64,000 nt of DNA from the NCBI RefSeq assembly GCF_964048965.1, contig NZ_OZ040189.1, forward strand, positions 1,240,001-1,304,000, read 5' to 3'. Positions 16,316 to 25,135 of the stretch are shown here, one piece after another. The notes beneath the pieces were generated by a model, which was not told where the DNA came from, made no database searches, and saw nothing but the letters and a program-made list of their open reading frames with translations. The translations under genes were made by a program, and so were the position numbers. The DNA is from Tenacibaculum sp. 190130A14a. Lineage in GTDB: Bacteria > Bacteroidota > Bacteroidia > Flavobacteriales > Flavobacteriaceae. How positions within the stretch are numbered: position 1 is the first letter of the stretch; each line of letters starts with the position of its first letter.

Positions 16316-17680
16316 ATGAAACCAAGTATCCCAAAAGGAACCAGAGATTTTTCATCAACCGAAGTAGCAAAGAGAAACTATATATTTTCTACGATTAAGC
16401 ATTCGTTTGAAAATTTCGGATTTCAACCTATTGAAACTCCAAGTTTTGAAAACTCTTCAACACTTATGGGAAAGTATGGAGAAGAAGGAGATCGTTTGAT
16501 TTTTAAGATTTTAAATTCAGGTGATTATTTAAAAAAGGTTGATGAAACCTTATTAACAAATAAAGAGAGTCAGAAAGTAATTTCTAAAATTTCTGAAAAG
16601 GCTTTACGTTACGATTTAACAGTGCCATTTGCACGTTACGTAGTACAACACCGAAATGAAATTACCTTTCCATTCAAACGTTATCAAATTCAACCTGTAT
16701 GGAGAGCGGATAAGCCGCAAAAAGGAAGATTTAGAGAGTTTTACCAATGTGATGCAGACGTAGTAGGAAGTACTTCACTTTGGCAAGAGGTAGAATTTGT
16801 ACAGTTATACGATACCGTTTTTAGTAAACTAGGATTGAATGGTACGACTATAAAAATTAACAACAGAAAGATATTGTCTGGTATTGCTGAGGTAATTGGT
16901 GCATCAGATAAGTTAATTGATTTTACAGTTGCTTTAGATAAATTAGACAAGATTGGTAAAGAAGGAGTGGTAAAAGAAATGCTTGGAAAAGGTATTTCTG
17001 ATAGTGCTATAGAAAAGGTCGATCCTTTATTTAATTTTGATGGAGATAATCACGCTAAATTAGCGGCGCTAAGTAAGATGTTAGAAACGTCTGAAGAAGG
17101 AATGAAGGGAGTAGAAGAATTGCAATTTATTGTAAATGCTATTGAAGAACTTGGTTTAAGTTCAGCTTCTTTAGAAATAGACGTCACCTTAGCACGTGGA
17201 TTAAATTATTACACAGGAGCTATTTATGAAGTAGCTGCACCAGAAGGTGTAAAAATGGGATCTATCGGTGGAGGAGGAAGATATGACGACTTGACAGGTA
17301 TTTTTGGAATGAAAGATGTATCTGGTGTCGGAATATCATTTGGATTAGATCGTATTTATTTGGTGATGGAAGAATTAGGATTATTTGAAGCAGTAGCATT
17401 ACCAAAGCCAAAAGTGTTGTTCTTAAATTTTGATGCAGACCAAAGTATTGCTAAGGTGAAGGCAATTAGAGAATTGAGAAGTAACAATATTAAATCTGAA
17501 TTATATCCAGATGTAGCTTCAAGTAATAACCAACAAAAAAAGCAGTGGAAGTATGCTACAAATAGAGAAATTGACTTTGTAGTAACGGAAGCAGAAAATG
17601 GTACACTTGTTGTAAAAGATATGAAGGCAGGAGAACAAGTAACTTGTACTGTCAACGAATTGATTAACAAACTAAAGTAA
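16316..17680 (+). CDS. hisS: Histidyl-tRNA synthetase
   Basis: A 454-residue class II aminoacyl-tRNA synthetase. Motif 1 region [10 protein letters not shown] and IETPSFENS, motif 2 [22 protein letters not shown], the HisA signature ARGLNYYTG, motif 3 GGGRYDDL with SFGLDRIY, and a C-terminal anticodon-binding domain (about residues 365-454). Length fits the Bacteroidota form. The ATG at 16316 begins [11 protein letters not shown]. Confidence 0.97.
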   Translation: MKPSIPKGTRDFSSTEVAKRNYIFSTIKHSFENFGFQPIETPSFENSSTLMGKYGEEGDRLIFKILNSGDYLKKVDETLLTNKESQKVISKISEKALRYDLTVPFARYVVQHRNEITFPFKRYQIQPVWRADKPQKGRFREFYQCDADVVGSTSLWQEVEFVQLYDTVFSKLGLNGTTIKINNRKILSGIAEVIGASDKLIDFTVALDKLDKIGKEGVVKEMLGKGISDSAIEKVDPLFNFDGDNHAKLAALSKMLETSEEGMKGVEELQFIVNAIEELGLSSASLEIDVTLARGLNYYTGAIYEVAAPEGVKMGSIGGGGRYDDLTGIFGMKDVSGVGISFGLDRIYLVMEELGLFEAVALPKPKVLFLNFDADQSIAKVKAIRELRSNNIKSELYPDVASSNNQQKKQWKYATNREIDFVVTEAENGTLVVKDMKAGEQVTCTVNELINKLK

Positions 17681-17696
17681 ATTACCGACAATGTCG

Positions 17697-17705
17697 TAAA
17701 TTTAC
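17697..17705 (+). promoter_or_regulatory. -7 promoter-like element of folE
   Basis: TAAATTTAC, 21 bases before the folE ATG, fits the TAnnTTTAC pattern seen before other genes in this window. No clear -33 TTG. Confidence 0.35.
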
Positions 17706-17726
17706 ACCTTATAACAACAGAAAGAA

Positions 17727-18419
17727 ATGTTTGAAGTGAATAACAACAAAATGAATGACGAAAGAATAGACGAAATAGGAGAGAACCACATTGCAACGTC
17801 GGCTAAAACTCCGTTAAGAGCAGATGCTTTTGATATTTCGGACAAAGAAAAAATAGAAAGAATACAAGAAAGTGTTAAAGAAATTCTTGAAACTTTAGGA
17901 ATGGATTTAACAGACGACAGTATGCAAGGAACTCCTAAAAGAGTTGCAAAAGCTTTCGTTAATGAATTGTTTATGGGGTTAAACCCGAAAAATAAACCAG
18001 AAGCTTCTACTTTCGATAATACTTATAAGTATGGTGAAATGTTAGTAGAAAAAAACATCATTGTGTATTCTACTTGTGAACACCACTTATTACCAATTAT
18101 TGGTAGAGCGCATGTAGCTTATATTTCAAAAGGGAAGGTTATTGGTCTTTCTAAAATGAATCGTATTGTAGAATATTATGCAAAGCGACCTCAAGTACAG
18201 GAACGTTTAACAATGCAAGTAGTACAAGCAATGCAAGAAGCATTAGGAACAGAAGATGTAGCTTGTGTTATTGATGCAAAACACTTATGTGTAAACTCTC
18301 GTGGAATCAAAGATATTGAAAGTAGCACGGTAACTGCTGAGTTTGGTGGAGCATTTAAAAACAAAGAAACAAAACGTGAATTCTTAGACTACATCAAGTT
18401 AAATACAGACTTTCACTAG
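17727..18419 (+). CDS. folE: GTP cyclohydrolase I
   Basis: A 230-residue enzyme converting GTP to 7,8-dihydroneopterin triphosphate for folate synthesis. Zinc and catalytic residues are visible in STCEHHLLPIIGRAHVAYI (Cys and His ligands) and in KHLCVNSRGIKD (second Cys). GLSKMNRIVEYYAKRPQVQERLT is also diagnostic. The first 30 residues are a poorly conserved extension; an internal ATG at 17751 is an alternative start. A strong terminator follows. Confidence 0.96.
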   Translation: MFEVNNNKMNDERIDEIGENHIATSAKTPLRADAFDISDKEKIERIQESVKEILETLGMDLTDDSMQGTPKRVAKAFVNELFMGLNPKNKPEASTFDNTYKYGEMLVEKNIIVYSTCEHHLLPIIGRAHVAYISKGKVIGLSKMNRIVEYYAKRPQVQERLTMQVVQAMQEALGTEDVACVIDAKHLCVNSRGIKDIESSTVTAEFGGAFKNKETKREFLDYIKLNTDFH

Positions 18420-18437
18420 ACCATAAAAAAATATAGT

Positions 18438-18470
18438 AAAAAAGCTCATTCAATTTGAATGAGCTTTTTT
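18438..18470 (+). terminator. Intrinsic terminator after folE
   Basis: Perfect 10-bp arms GCTCATTCAA and TTGAATGAGC flanked by six A and six T. Confidence 0.85.
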
Positions 18471-18506
18471 ATTTTCGCTAAACTCAATAATCATTAAATT
18501 TTAAAT

Positions 18507-19571
18507 ATGAAAAAGCAAACATTACGATTAATTGCTATGTTTTTTGCTACTACCTTCATAGTATCTTGTAGTAGTAATAGTGAATCAGGTTCTATTGGAG
18601 ACGAAAAATTAGCGGCAGAGCAAAACGCTTCTGAAGAGAATATAATTCCAGTAGCTAGTTTAGAAAATGGACTTTTAATTAATGGAGCAACCAAAAAAAC
18701 TGGAACACCTCCAGCACCAAATAGTAATATTGATTTTACAATAGGAACTGATAACGGAACAGGTTTTCAAAAATCAGGTATAAAGATTAAGTTTTCGGCA
18801 ACAGATGATGTAAAAGGAGCATATATACGTTTTAAAGATGTAGATGGAAATGCTACCACAAGTTATTTTGATGTACCAGCTACTTCTTTTGGATATAGAG
18901 GAACAACTAAAATAAAAAAAGAAGTATTGTTTCATGCCACTGAAAAAAGTACTGAAAATAGAGCCATTACCGTAAACTTTAAAGATGTAATTCCTCCTGG
19001 TAAATTTTGTTATGATATTTGCATCTATGATAGTGCGAACAACGTAAGTCAAATAGAAACAGTATGTGTTACCATAGAATCATGGGGAGGTAATGCTGCC
19101 ATGGTTGGAAACTGGTCTTTAGATCGCATTGAAAATACAGAAGATCTTGAAGAAATAGAATGTACTGGAGGTGGAAAAGTGAGCTTTTATTATGAAAACG
19201 AAATTATTAGTAGAGATGTAGTTCTTAGTTTTAAAGATAACGGAGCTTATAATGATGAGGTAAAAACAGTATCTAAACACCTTAACTATTCAGAAACCGT
19301 AAATACATGTTCTTTGGTGTATGAACCTGAAGAGAGAGAAGAATTTGCAAGAACTGGAAATTGGGCGTTTAACGAAGAAGAAAAAGAGTTGACAATTGTG
19401 ATGTTTAAGTATGACGATTTAATAGATGCTCAAAACTCTGAGGAATACGAATTTGGAGATTCTGTTTTTAGCGGAATTACGTTGAAAGAGATTACAGGAA
19501 GTACAATGATTTTAGAAGAAGAAATAGGGTCAGGTGATAAAAAGATTACTTATTACTTTAAAAGAATATAA
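18507..19571 (+). CDS. Lipoprotein with C-terminal lipocalin-like domain, unknown function
   Basis: A 354-residue surface or periplasmic protein with lipobox IVSC after a hydrophobic signal. Residues about 60-190 look like an immunoglobulin-type beta-sandwich (TATSYFDVPATSFGYRGTTKI, ICIYDSANNVSQIETVCVTIE). The last 160 residues begin MVGNWSLDRIE, the usual opening of Bacteroidota lipocalin-like domains, and end KKITYYFKRI. Four Cys pairs could form disulphides. Monocistronic, between two terminators. Confidence 0.75.
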   Translation: MKKQTLRLIAMFFATTFIVSCSSNSESGSIGDEKLAAEQNASEENIIPVASLENGLLINGATKKTGTPPAPNSNIDFTIGTDNGTGFQKSGIKIKFSATDDVKGAYIRFKDVDGNATTSYFDVPATSFGYRGTTKIKKEVLFHATEKSTENRAITVNFKDVIPPGKFCYDICIYDSANNVSQIETVCVTIESWGGNAAMVGNWSLDRIENTEDLEEIECTGGGKVSFYYENEIISRDVVLSFKDNGAYNDEVKTVSKHLNYSETVNTCSLVYEPEEREEFARTGNWAFNEEEKELTIVMFKYDDLIDAQNSEEYEFGDSVFSGITLKEITGSTMILEEEIGSGDKKITYYFKRI

Positions 19572-19593
19572 ACTAAGAATTAAGTATAAAAAA

Positions 19594-19624
19594 AGCTCCT
19601 TTAATTTAAAGGAGCTTTTTTTAT
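19594..19624 (+). terminator. Terminator between convergent genes
   Basis: Arms AGCTCCTTTAA and TTAAAGGAGCT with an A run before and a T run after; works for the lipoprotein gene and could also serve the convergent small membrane protein gene. Confidence 0.85.
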
Positions 19625-19635
19625 GTTGTAATATT

Positions 19636-19851
19636 CTATTCTTCAGATTGATTTTGTTTTAATTTTTTTATTCCATCAACTAAAAACCAAGAAGCAAAAA
19701 GCAATCTAACAAGTAAGAAGATATACTTGTTTTCCGTTCTAAAGTTAAGTAACACCCTATACGTTTCTCTTTCTTGAAAGAAGGTGCTAAATGTTCCAAC
19801 TAATATAAATACACCAATAGCTAGATAAATAAAAGGTAATATTTTTTTCAT
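19636..19851 (-). CDS. Small two-helix membrane protein
   Basis: A 71-residue protein with helices at about residues 5-23 (LPFIYLAIGVFILVGTF) and 44-60 (IFLLVRLLFASWFLVDGI). It follows the lytic transglycosylase gene with one base between them, so it is probably cotranscribed and may act at the envelope. Not recognised. Confidence 0.65.
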   Translation of the reverse strand: MKKILPFIYLAIGVFILVGTFSTFFQERETYRVLLNFRTENKYIFLLVRLLFASWFLVDGIKKLKQNQSEE

Positions 19852-19852
19852 T

Positions 19853-20755
19853 TTATTGAATAGGGATTTTAATTTCGTATTGTTTTCTACTCTTATTGTT
19901 TAGTTTATTTTCTCTTAGCCAAGAATTATGCAGTTTTAACTCCTTATAGGTTGTGTTAAAATGTTTAGCAAAGGCTGCAATATTTGTAATGGCAGTATCT
20001 ACTTTTACCGTATATGTAGGAGGTAAGGTATACAAATCTTCTTGATCAAATTCAAAACCATATCTTTTAGGATTTGTCATAATCTCTTTTAAAGCTAAGA
20101 TTCGAAATACGTAACGTTCTGTTTCGTTGGGTAATTTGGCATCATAGTAATTGGTTACACCTTGTACATCTAGTCGTTTAGCTACTCCGTAGTTACCAGC
20201 ATTATATGCAGCAGCAGCCAACGTCCAAGAACCAAAACGTTTTTTTGATCTTTTTAAATATTCCGCAGCAACTTTCGTCGATTTTTCAATATGATAACGT
20301 TCGTCTACATTGTTGTTAATTTCCAATCCAAATTCTCTACCAGTTTGTTTCATAAAGTGCCACATACCCGCAGCTCCAGCAGATGAGGTTTCATCAATAA
20401 ATCCACTTTCAGCTAATGCTAAGAACTTAAAATCGTCTGGTAAACCATATTTCTTTAATAAAGGTTCGAGAATGGGAAAATACTTATGTGATCTTTTTAA
20501 GAGTAACAAACCATTAGATTGCCAGTATGTATTTACTAATAACTCTCGGTCCATTCGTTCTCTAATATCTTCTCGTTCTATAGGTACACGTTCTCCAGCT
20601 AAGTTTAAACCTTCGGGTAACTTAACTGCTTTTATAGTATAGTTTTCCGCGACATTTTTTACTACCGGTTCCTTGTCTTTACTAATACTGTTGGTTAGTA
20701 AAACAGATAAACCACTAACGGTGATTAATGATAAAATTCTTACAGCTTTATTCAT
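19853..20755 (-). CDS. Lytic transglycosylase (MltD-like, SLT domain plus LysM-like tail)
   Basis: A 300-residue peptidoglycan lytic transglycosylase. An N-terminal signal or anchor (residues 5-24) is followed by a goose-lysozyme-type SLT domain: catalytic Glu116 in FLALAESGF, SSAGAAGMWHFM, and TLAAAAYNAGNYGV. The last 60 residues (TYTVKVDTAITNIAAFAKHFNTT) look like a degenerate LysM peptidoglycan-binding module. It cleaves the glycan strand to 1,6-anhydromuropeptides in the periplasm. Confidence 0.93.
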   Translation of the reverse strand: MNKAVRILSLITVSGLSVLLTNSISKDKEPVVKNVAENYTIKAVKLPEGLNLAGERVPIEREDIRERMDRELLVNTYWQSNGLLLLKRSHKYFPILEPLLKKYGLPDDFKFLALAESGFIDETSSAGAAGMWHFMKQTGREFGLEINNNVDERYHIEKSTKVAAEYLKRSKKRFGSWTLAAAAYNAGNYGVAKRLDVQGVTNYYDAKLPNETERYVFRILALKEIMTNPKRYGFEFDQEDLYTLPPTYTVKVDTAITNIAAFAKHFNTTYKELKLHNSWLRENKLNNKSRKQYEIKIPIQ

Positions 20756-20789
20756 ACTTCAATATTTTATTTAGAAACACATGAATTAA

Positions 20790-21464
20790 TTATGATACGG
20801 ATGCTATATGGGCACACGTTTCTTCTATATGCTTAGAAATGGTTCTAGCTTTATTAAGAATCATAATATGTGTTCCTTGTTCAACTTCAATTGCGTTTTG
20901 TATATATTTTATAGGGAAAACTTCATCTTGTCTTCCATGTATATGTGTTATCTCTTTTAAAGGCGTTTCCTGCTGCCAATGTAATACATTGTATATGGCC
21001 CATTGTAAATAATCAGCTTGTCTTACTGATAAATACATTTTATATAATTCAGCTCTCTTTTTTAAATACTTTCCAAAGAAAAACTTTTCATAATTTTCAA
21101 TGTTTGCCACTATATTAGTTGGAAACAATTTATATGCTTTGGTCACTTGTGCTAAGCGTAATCTTTTTGGCAATTCTTGTTTACATTTAATACTCGACAC
21201 AATAATAACCTTTTTACAGTCGATAAGTTTGCTCATTTCTTGCACCATAACCCCTCCAAATGAAACCCCAATTAATACTGGGTTTTGTTCGTTGATGTTC
21301 TCACACATACGCTGTGCATATGATTCAATAGATTCATTAACACTTTTAGGTTGTATCCACTCTAAATAATGAATTTCAAATTTGTCTTTAGGAAGGGATA
21401 TATATTCAAATATTTTAGAACTTGCAGCAAGTCCAGGTACAAAGTAAATATGAGTTTTTGTCAT
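20790..21464 (-). CDS. Alpha/beta hydrolase
   Basis: A 224-residue hydrolase with nucleophile elbow GVSFG (Ser68) and candidate acid and histidine in GRQDEVFPI and GTHIMI near the C terminus. There is no signal peptide. The upstream DUF6438 gene overlaps its start by one base (TAATG), so translation is probably coupled. Substrate unknown. Confidence 0.85.
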   Translation of the reverse strand: MTKTHIYFVPGLAASSKIFEYISLPKDKFEIHYLEWIQPKSVNESIESYAQRMCENINEQNPVLIGVSFGGVMVQEMSKLIDCKKVIIVSSIKCKQELPKRLRLAQVTKAYKLFPTNIVANIENYEKFFFGKYLKKRAELYKMYLSVRQADYLQWAIYNVLHWQQETPLKEITHIHGRQDEVFPIKYIQNAIEVEQGTHIMILNKARTISKHIEETCAHIASVS

Positions 21465-22210
21465 TATTCTAAGAACTTTTTATCATATAAGAATTCAGTT
21501 GCATATTCATGAATGTCTGATAAGTCATCTGGGATATTTTGCCATAAACGAACTTTGACTTGTCTTCCATCGCAAAAGATATAGGTACTGGCTAAGTCCG
21601 TTATTCTAGGGTCATCATAAGCATCTTTAAACTTAGAAAAATCAGAATTTTCAATTTTATCTAGTAAAGATTTTAATTCTTTTTCAGATAATTCAAATTC
21701 ATGTTTACCACTCTTTAATACATGCTCTCTGCCATTAAAGAAGGCTTTACCATCTTTGTTAATGTAAAAGTCATAGACAGGACAATCTCCAAAGCAGGCT
21801 GTTTTTTTAATGGAAATTAACCTGTTCTGTAATTTACTTTTTAGCTCATTAATAACTTCTTCTTTCCCGTCATCTACACTTTCAAAAACATTTGATTCTT
21901 GCAAGCGTTGTTTCCAAAAATCCTTTTTATTACTTGGAATGGTAACTAATGCAGAAACTACACCTTTAGCCTCTAAGTCTAACTCATTCCAAGTAAGACC
22001 ACTATTGGTAATTAATGCTTTGGCACTTTCAATTTGTTTGGGATTGTTCAGAATTACAACTAACTGATTGTCTTTCATCTCTTCTTTCACTGGATCTGTA
22101 GTACGAGTTAATTCTTCAGGTTGAATTTCTTCAATGGCGTTTGGATTTTCTTTTTTAGGAGTACCGCAGGTCATCGCTAGAAAAAGCATACAAAGACTTA
22201 GATATTTCAT
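21464..22210 (-). CDS. DUF6438 domain lipoprotein
   Basis: A 248-residue protein with lipobox MTCG after a short signal. The C-terminal half carries the DUF6438 pattern (KTACFGDCPVYDFYINKDG and LLDKIENSDFSKFKDAY). The two cysteines in CFGDC and a third in FCDGR are candidates for disulphides. Function is unknown. Cotranscribed with the hydrolase downstream. Confidence 0.8.
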   Translation of the reverse strand: MKYLSLCMLFLAMTCGTPKKENPNAIEEIQPEELTRTTDPVKEEMKDNQLVVILNNPKQIESAKALITNSGLTWNELDLEAKGVVSALVTIPSNKKDFWKQRLQESNVFESVDDGKEEVINELKSKLQNRLISIKKTACFGDCPVYDFYINKDGKAFFNGREHVLKSGKHEFELSEKELKSLLDKIENSDFSKFKDAYDDPRITDLASTYIFCDGRQVKVRLWQNIPDDLSDIHEYATEFLYDKKFLE

Positions 22211-22295
22211 AATAGGGTGATTTTGATTTTTTGTTTTGAAGGGTCAATTTTTTGTTGAGACTAAAGTTACAGTTATTTCATACAAAAGCAAAAAG

Positions 22296-22325
22296 AAAAG
22301 CCCCTAAAATGGGGCTTTTAACAAA
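22296..22325 (-). terminator. Terminator after mtaB
   Basis: Arms AAAAGCCCC and GGGGCTTTT around a four-base loop, followed on the minus strand by a T-rich tail. It lies about 20 bases after the mtaB stop codon. Confidence 0.8.
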
Positions 22326-22339
22326 TATTTTATGAGTTG

Positions 22340-23674
22340 TTATGCAACTACAGAATCTTTTACAAAATCAAAACGAACCAAACCATCTTCGTCAATTGTG
22401 GTTAAGGTAACTTTATGAAGTGTATTGACTAATTCAGGATTCCAAGGAGCCTTAACTTTTACGTAATTTTCAGTAAATCCGTGGATATATCCTTCTTTGT
22501 TTTCACTTTCAAATAAAACGGTTAAGGTATTTCCGAGTTGACTTTCATAAAAAGCCCTGCGTTTTTTAACCGATAACCCACGTAACATTTTACTACGTTT
22601 TGCACGAACATTTTTAGGAACTACGCCGTCCATTTCTGCTGCCTCTGTATTTGCTCTTTCAGAATACGTAAATACGTGTAAATAAGAAATGTCTAAATCG
22701 GTCAAATAATTGTATGTTTCTAAAAATAATTCATCTGTTTCACCAGGAAAACCGACAATTACATCTACACCAATACAAGCGTGAGGCATAACTTCTTTTA
22801 TTTTCGCTACACGATCTGTGTATACTTTGCGTAAATAACGACGTTTCATTTTCTTTAATAAAGTATCACTACCAGATTGTAATGGAATATGAAAATGAGG
22901 TACAAAGGTGTCTGAGTTAGCAACGAAATCAATGGTTTCATCTTTAAGTAAATTAGGCTCAATGGATGAAATACGTAAACGATGAATTCCTTCTACAGTA
23001 TCTAATGCTTTTACTAACTCTAAGAAAGTATGTTCATGTTTTTTATTACCAAACTCACCTTTACCGTAATCACCAATATTTACTCCAGTTAACACAATTT
23101 CCTTAATTCCTTTCTCAGAAATTTCTTTAGCATTCTTTAAAACATTTTCTAGAGTATCACTACGAGAGATTCCACGAGCTAATGGAATCGTACAATACGT
23201 ACATTTATAGTCACATCCATCTTGAACTTTTAAGAAAGCACGTGTACGATCGCCAATAGAATAAGCACCTACATATGAATCAGCTTCTTCAATTTCACAA
23301 GAATGTACTTCTCCAATATCATTTTTGGTCAGGTCATTGATGTAACTAGTCACGTTGAATTTTTCGGTAGCCCCTAAAACCAAATCAACACCATCTACAG
23401 CTGCTAATTCTTCGGGCTTTAGTTGAGCATAACAACCAACACCAATAACAAAGGCATCTTCATTTTTCTTTAATGCAGATTTAACAATAGTTTTAAAACG
23501 TTTGTCTGCATTATCAGTAACCGAACATGTGTTTATAACATATACATCTGCTTTTTCTTCAAATTCAACACGCTCAAAACCTTCATTTACAAAGTTTCTA
23601 GCGATGGTAGAAGTTTCAGAAAAATTGAGTTTACAACCTAAAGTATAAAAAGCTACTTTTTTATCTACATTCAT
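22340..23674 (-). CDS. mtaB: tRNA (t6A37-C2)-methylthiotransferase MtaB
   Basis: A 444-residue radical-SAM enzyme that turns t6A37 into ms2t6A in tRNAs reading ANN codons. The N-terminal UPF0004 domain supplies cluster cysteines in TLGCKLN, NTCSVTD and GVGCYAQ; the radical-SAM triad is DYKCTYC preceded by GC. GEFGN, HIPLQSGSD and DVIVGFPGE are family motifs, and a TRAM domain closes the protein (about residues 375-437). The KLN in TLGCKLN separates MtaB from MiaB (GCQMN) and RimO. Confidence 0.94.
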   Translation of the reverse strand: MNVDKKVAFYTLGCKLNFSETSTIARNFVNEGFERVEFEEKADVYVINTCSVTDNADKRFKTIVKSALKKNEDAFVIGVGCYAQLKPEELAAVDGVDLVLGATEKFNVTSYINDLTKNDIGEVHSCEIEEADSYVGAYSIGDRTRAFLKVQDGCDYKCTYCTIPLARGISRSDTLENVLKNAKEISEKGIKEIVLTGVNIGDYGKGEFGNKKHEHTFLELVKALDTVEGIHRLRISSIEPNLLKDETIDFVANSDTFVPHFHIPLQSGSDTLLKKMKRRYLRKVYTDRVAKIKEVMPHACIGVDVIVGFPGETDELFLETYNYLTDLDISYLHVFTYSERANTEAAEMDGVVPKNVRAKRSKMLRGLSVKKRRAFYESQLGNTLTVLFESENKEGYIHGFTENYVKVKAPWNPELVNTLHKVTLTTIDEDGLVRFDFVKDSVVA

Positions 23675-23802
23675 CTTTTCTCTATCCTAAATAAAAAACA
23701 AAAGCCTTGTACAAGTCTTTAATTTTTTAGAAGTTCGTATGGTATATTTAAATTTACAATACTGTTTTACACAGTTTGAATTTGCAAAAGTACAATTAAA
23801 AG

Positions 23803-24303
23803 ATGATTTTTGAAACTGAAAGATTAGTAGTTAGAAAACTAAAACTAACTGATATTGAGGGGTTTTTCGAATTGGAAAGTAATCCTAAAGTATTACAGTA
23901 TGCTACTGGAGAAGTAAAAACTAAAAAAGAGTGTCAAATTGAACTTGTTGAATTGATTGAGAAGTATGAGAAAAAGGACAATGATTTTTGGATTTATACG
24001 ATTGAAAGAAAACAAGATCTAACCTTTATAGGAACGTTCGCCTTGATAAAAGATGAAGAAGGAAATGACGAAATAGGGTATCGTTTTATTGAAAGATTTT
24101 GGGGAAATGGGTATGCTACAGAAATATGTGAAGGACTGATTCCATATTGTAAATCTATTGGAATGAAAAAACTGATAGGTTGTGTAGTAGATGTGAATGT
24201 TGCTTCTGCCAAGATTTTAAAGCGATTTGGGTTTAAAGAAATCGAAAAATTTGTAAGTGAAGATATCGGTTTACCAGAAACAAAATATGAACTTATTTTA
24301 TGA
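23803..24303 (+). CDS. RimJ/RimL-type GNAT acetyltransferase
   Basis: A 166-residue acetyltransferase starting MIFETERLVVRKL, the usual RimJ/RimL opening. The acetyl-CoA region is RFIERFWGNGYATEIC and the C-terminal segment is NVASAKILKRFGFKEI. The target could be a protein N terminus or a small molecule. The stop overlaps the next gene's ATG by four bases (ATGA). Confidence 0.9.
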   Translation: MIFETERLVVRKLKLTDIEGFFELESNPKVLQYATGEVKTKKECQIELVELIEKYEKKDNDFWIYTIERKQDLTFIGTFALIKDEEGNDEIGYRFIERFWGNGYATEICEGLIPYCKSIGMKKLIGCVVDVNVASAKILKRFGFKEIEKFVSEDIGLPETKYELIL

Positions 24304-24617
24304 TTGTAGATAATTTGAAGCCTCCGTATTATGCCGTTATTTTTACGACAACAGTTACTAACACTTTGGAAGGGTATGTTGAAACGGCAGAACGAATGGA
24401 AGCCTTAGCCAAGCAGCAGAAAGGTTTTTTGGGAATTGAATCTGCTCGTGCTGCAATCGGTATTACAGTTTCTTATTGGGAAAGTTTAGACGCTATTAGC
24501 AATTGGAAGAACAATATAGAGCATACAGAAGCTAGAGATTTAGGAAGAGAAAAATGGTATAAAAAATACCAATTAAGAATATGTAAAGTTGAACGAGAAT
24601 ACGGTTTTGAGCAGTAA
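24300..24617 (+). CDS. Antibiotic biosynthesis monooxygenase (ABM) domain protein
   Basis: A 105-residue dimeric alpha-beta barrel protein, with YYAVIFTTTVTN at the start, FLGIESARAAIGITVSYWESLDAISNWKNN in the middle and an HTEARDLGREKWY segment typical of ABM/YdhR-like proteins. These are cofactor-independent monooxygenases or haem-interacting proteins; activity here is not established. Four-base overlap with the upstream acetyltransferase. Confidence 0.88.
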   Translation: MIVDNLKPPYYAVIFTTTVTNTLEGYVETAERMEALAKQQKGFLGIESARAAIGITVSYWESLDAISNWKNNIEHTEARDLGREKWYKKYQLRICKVEREYGFEQ

Positions 24618-24622
24618 ATATT

Positions 24623-25135
24623 ATGTACGCAACACTATCAAGAATTTTAAAGAAGTTTTTTAAAGAGAGTACTATTTTTAAATATGGGTTTAATGTATCT
24701 CCAATGTATCGAAGATCCACAGGTAAGATATGTGCTGTTTCTGAAGATTTATTAAGAGCACGGGTGAAGATTCCAATATCTTATAAAAATAGAAATTATG
24801 TGGGGTCTATCTTTGGAGGGAGTTTATTTTCGGCCACAGACCCTGTGTTTATGATTCAGTTAATGAATGTTTTAGGGAATGATTACGTGGTTTGGGACAA
24901 AGAAGCAACCATAAAATTTAAACGACCTGCGACCCAAGATGCATATGTCGATTTTATTTTTACCGAAGAAGAAATTCAAGAAATAAAAGAAAGGGTTGTA
25001 ACTGAAAAAGAAATCAATTTAAATAAAGAAATTAAAATAACTAACAAAGACGAATCAACCGTTTTTGCCGAAGTATCAAAAGTAATTTACATTGCAGATA
25101 AAGTCTATTATAAAAACAAACGTAAGAAGAAGTAG
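24623..25135 (+). CDS. DUF4442 (hotdog-fold thioesterase-like) protein
   Basis: A 170-residue protein with the DUF4442 hotdog signature GSIFGGSLFSATDPVFMIQLM and FKRPATQDAYVDF. Related hotdog proteins are acyl-CoA thioesterases, but no activity is known for this family. It lies 5 bases after the ABM gene and overlaps the start of the substrate-binding protein gene by 44 bases. Confidence 0.88.
   Translation: MYATLSRILKKFFKESTIFKYGFNVSPMYRRSTGKICAVSEDLLRARVKIPISYKNRNYVGSIFGGSLFSATDPVFMIQLMNVLGNDYVVWDKEATIKFKRPATQDAYVDFIFTEEEIQEIKERVVTEKEINLNKEIKITNKDESTVFAEVSKVIYIADKVYYKNKRKKK

Noticed and set aside
17356..17796. Antisense frame of 146 codons opposite hisS and folE
   Set aside because: Shadow of two well-defined genes; its composition mirrors theirs.
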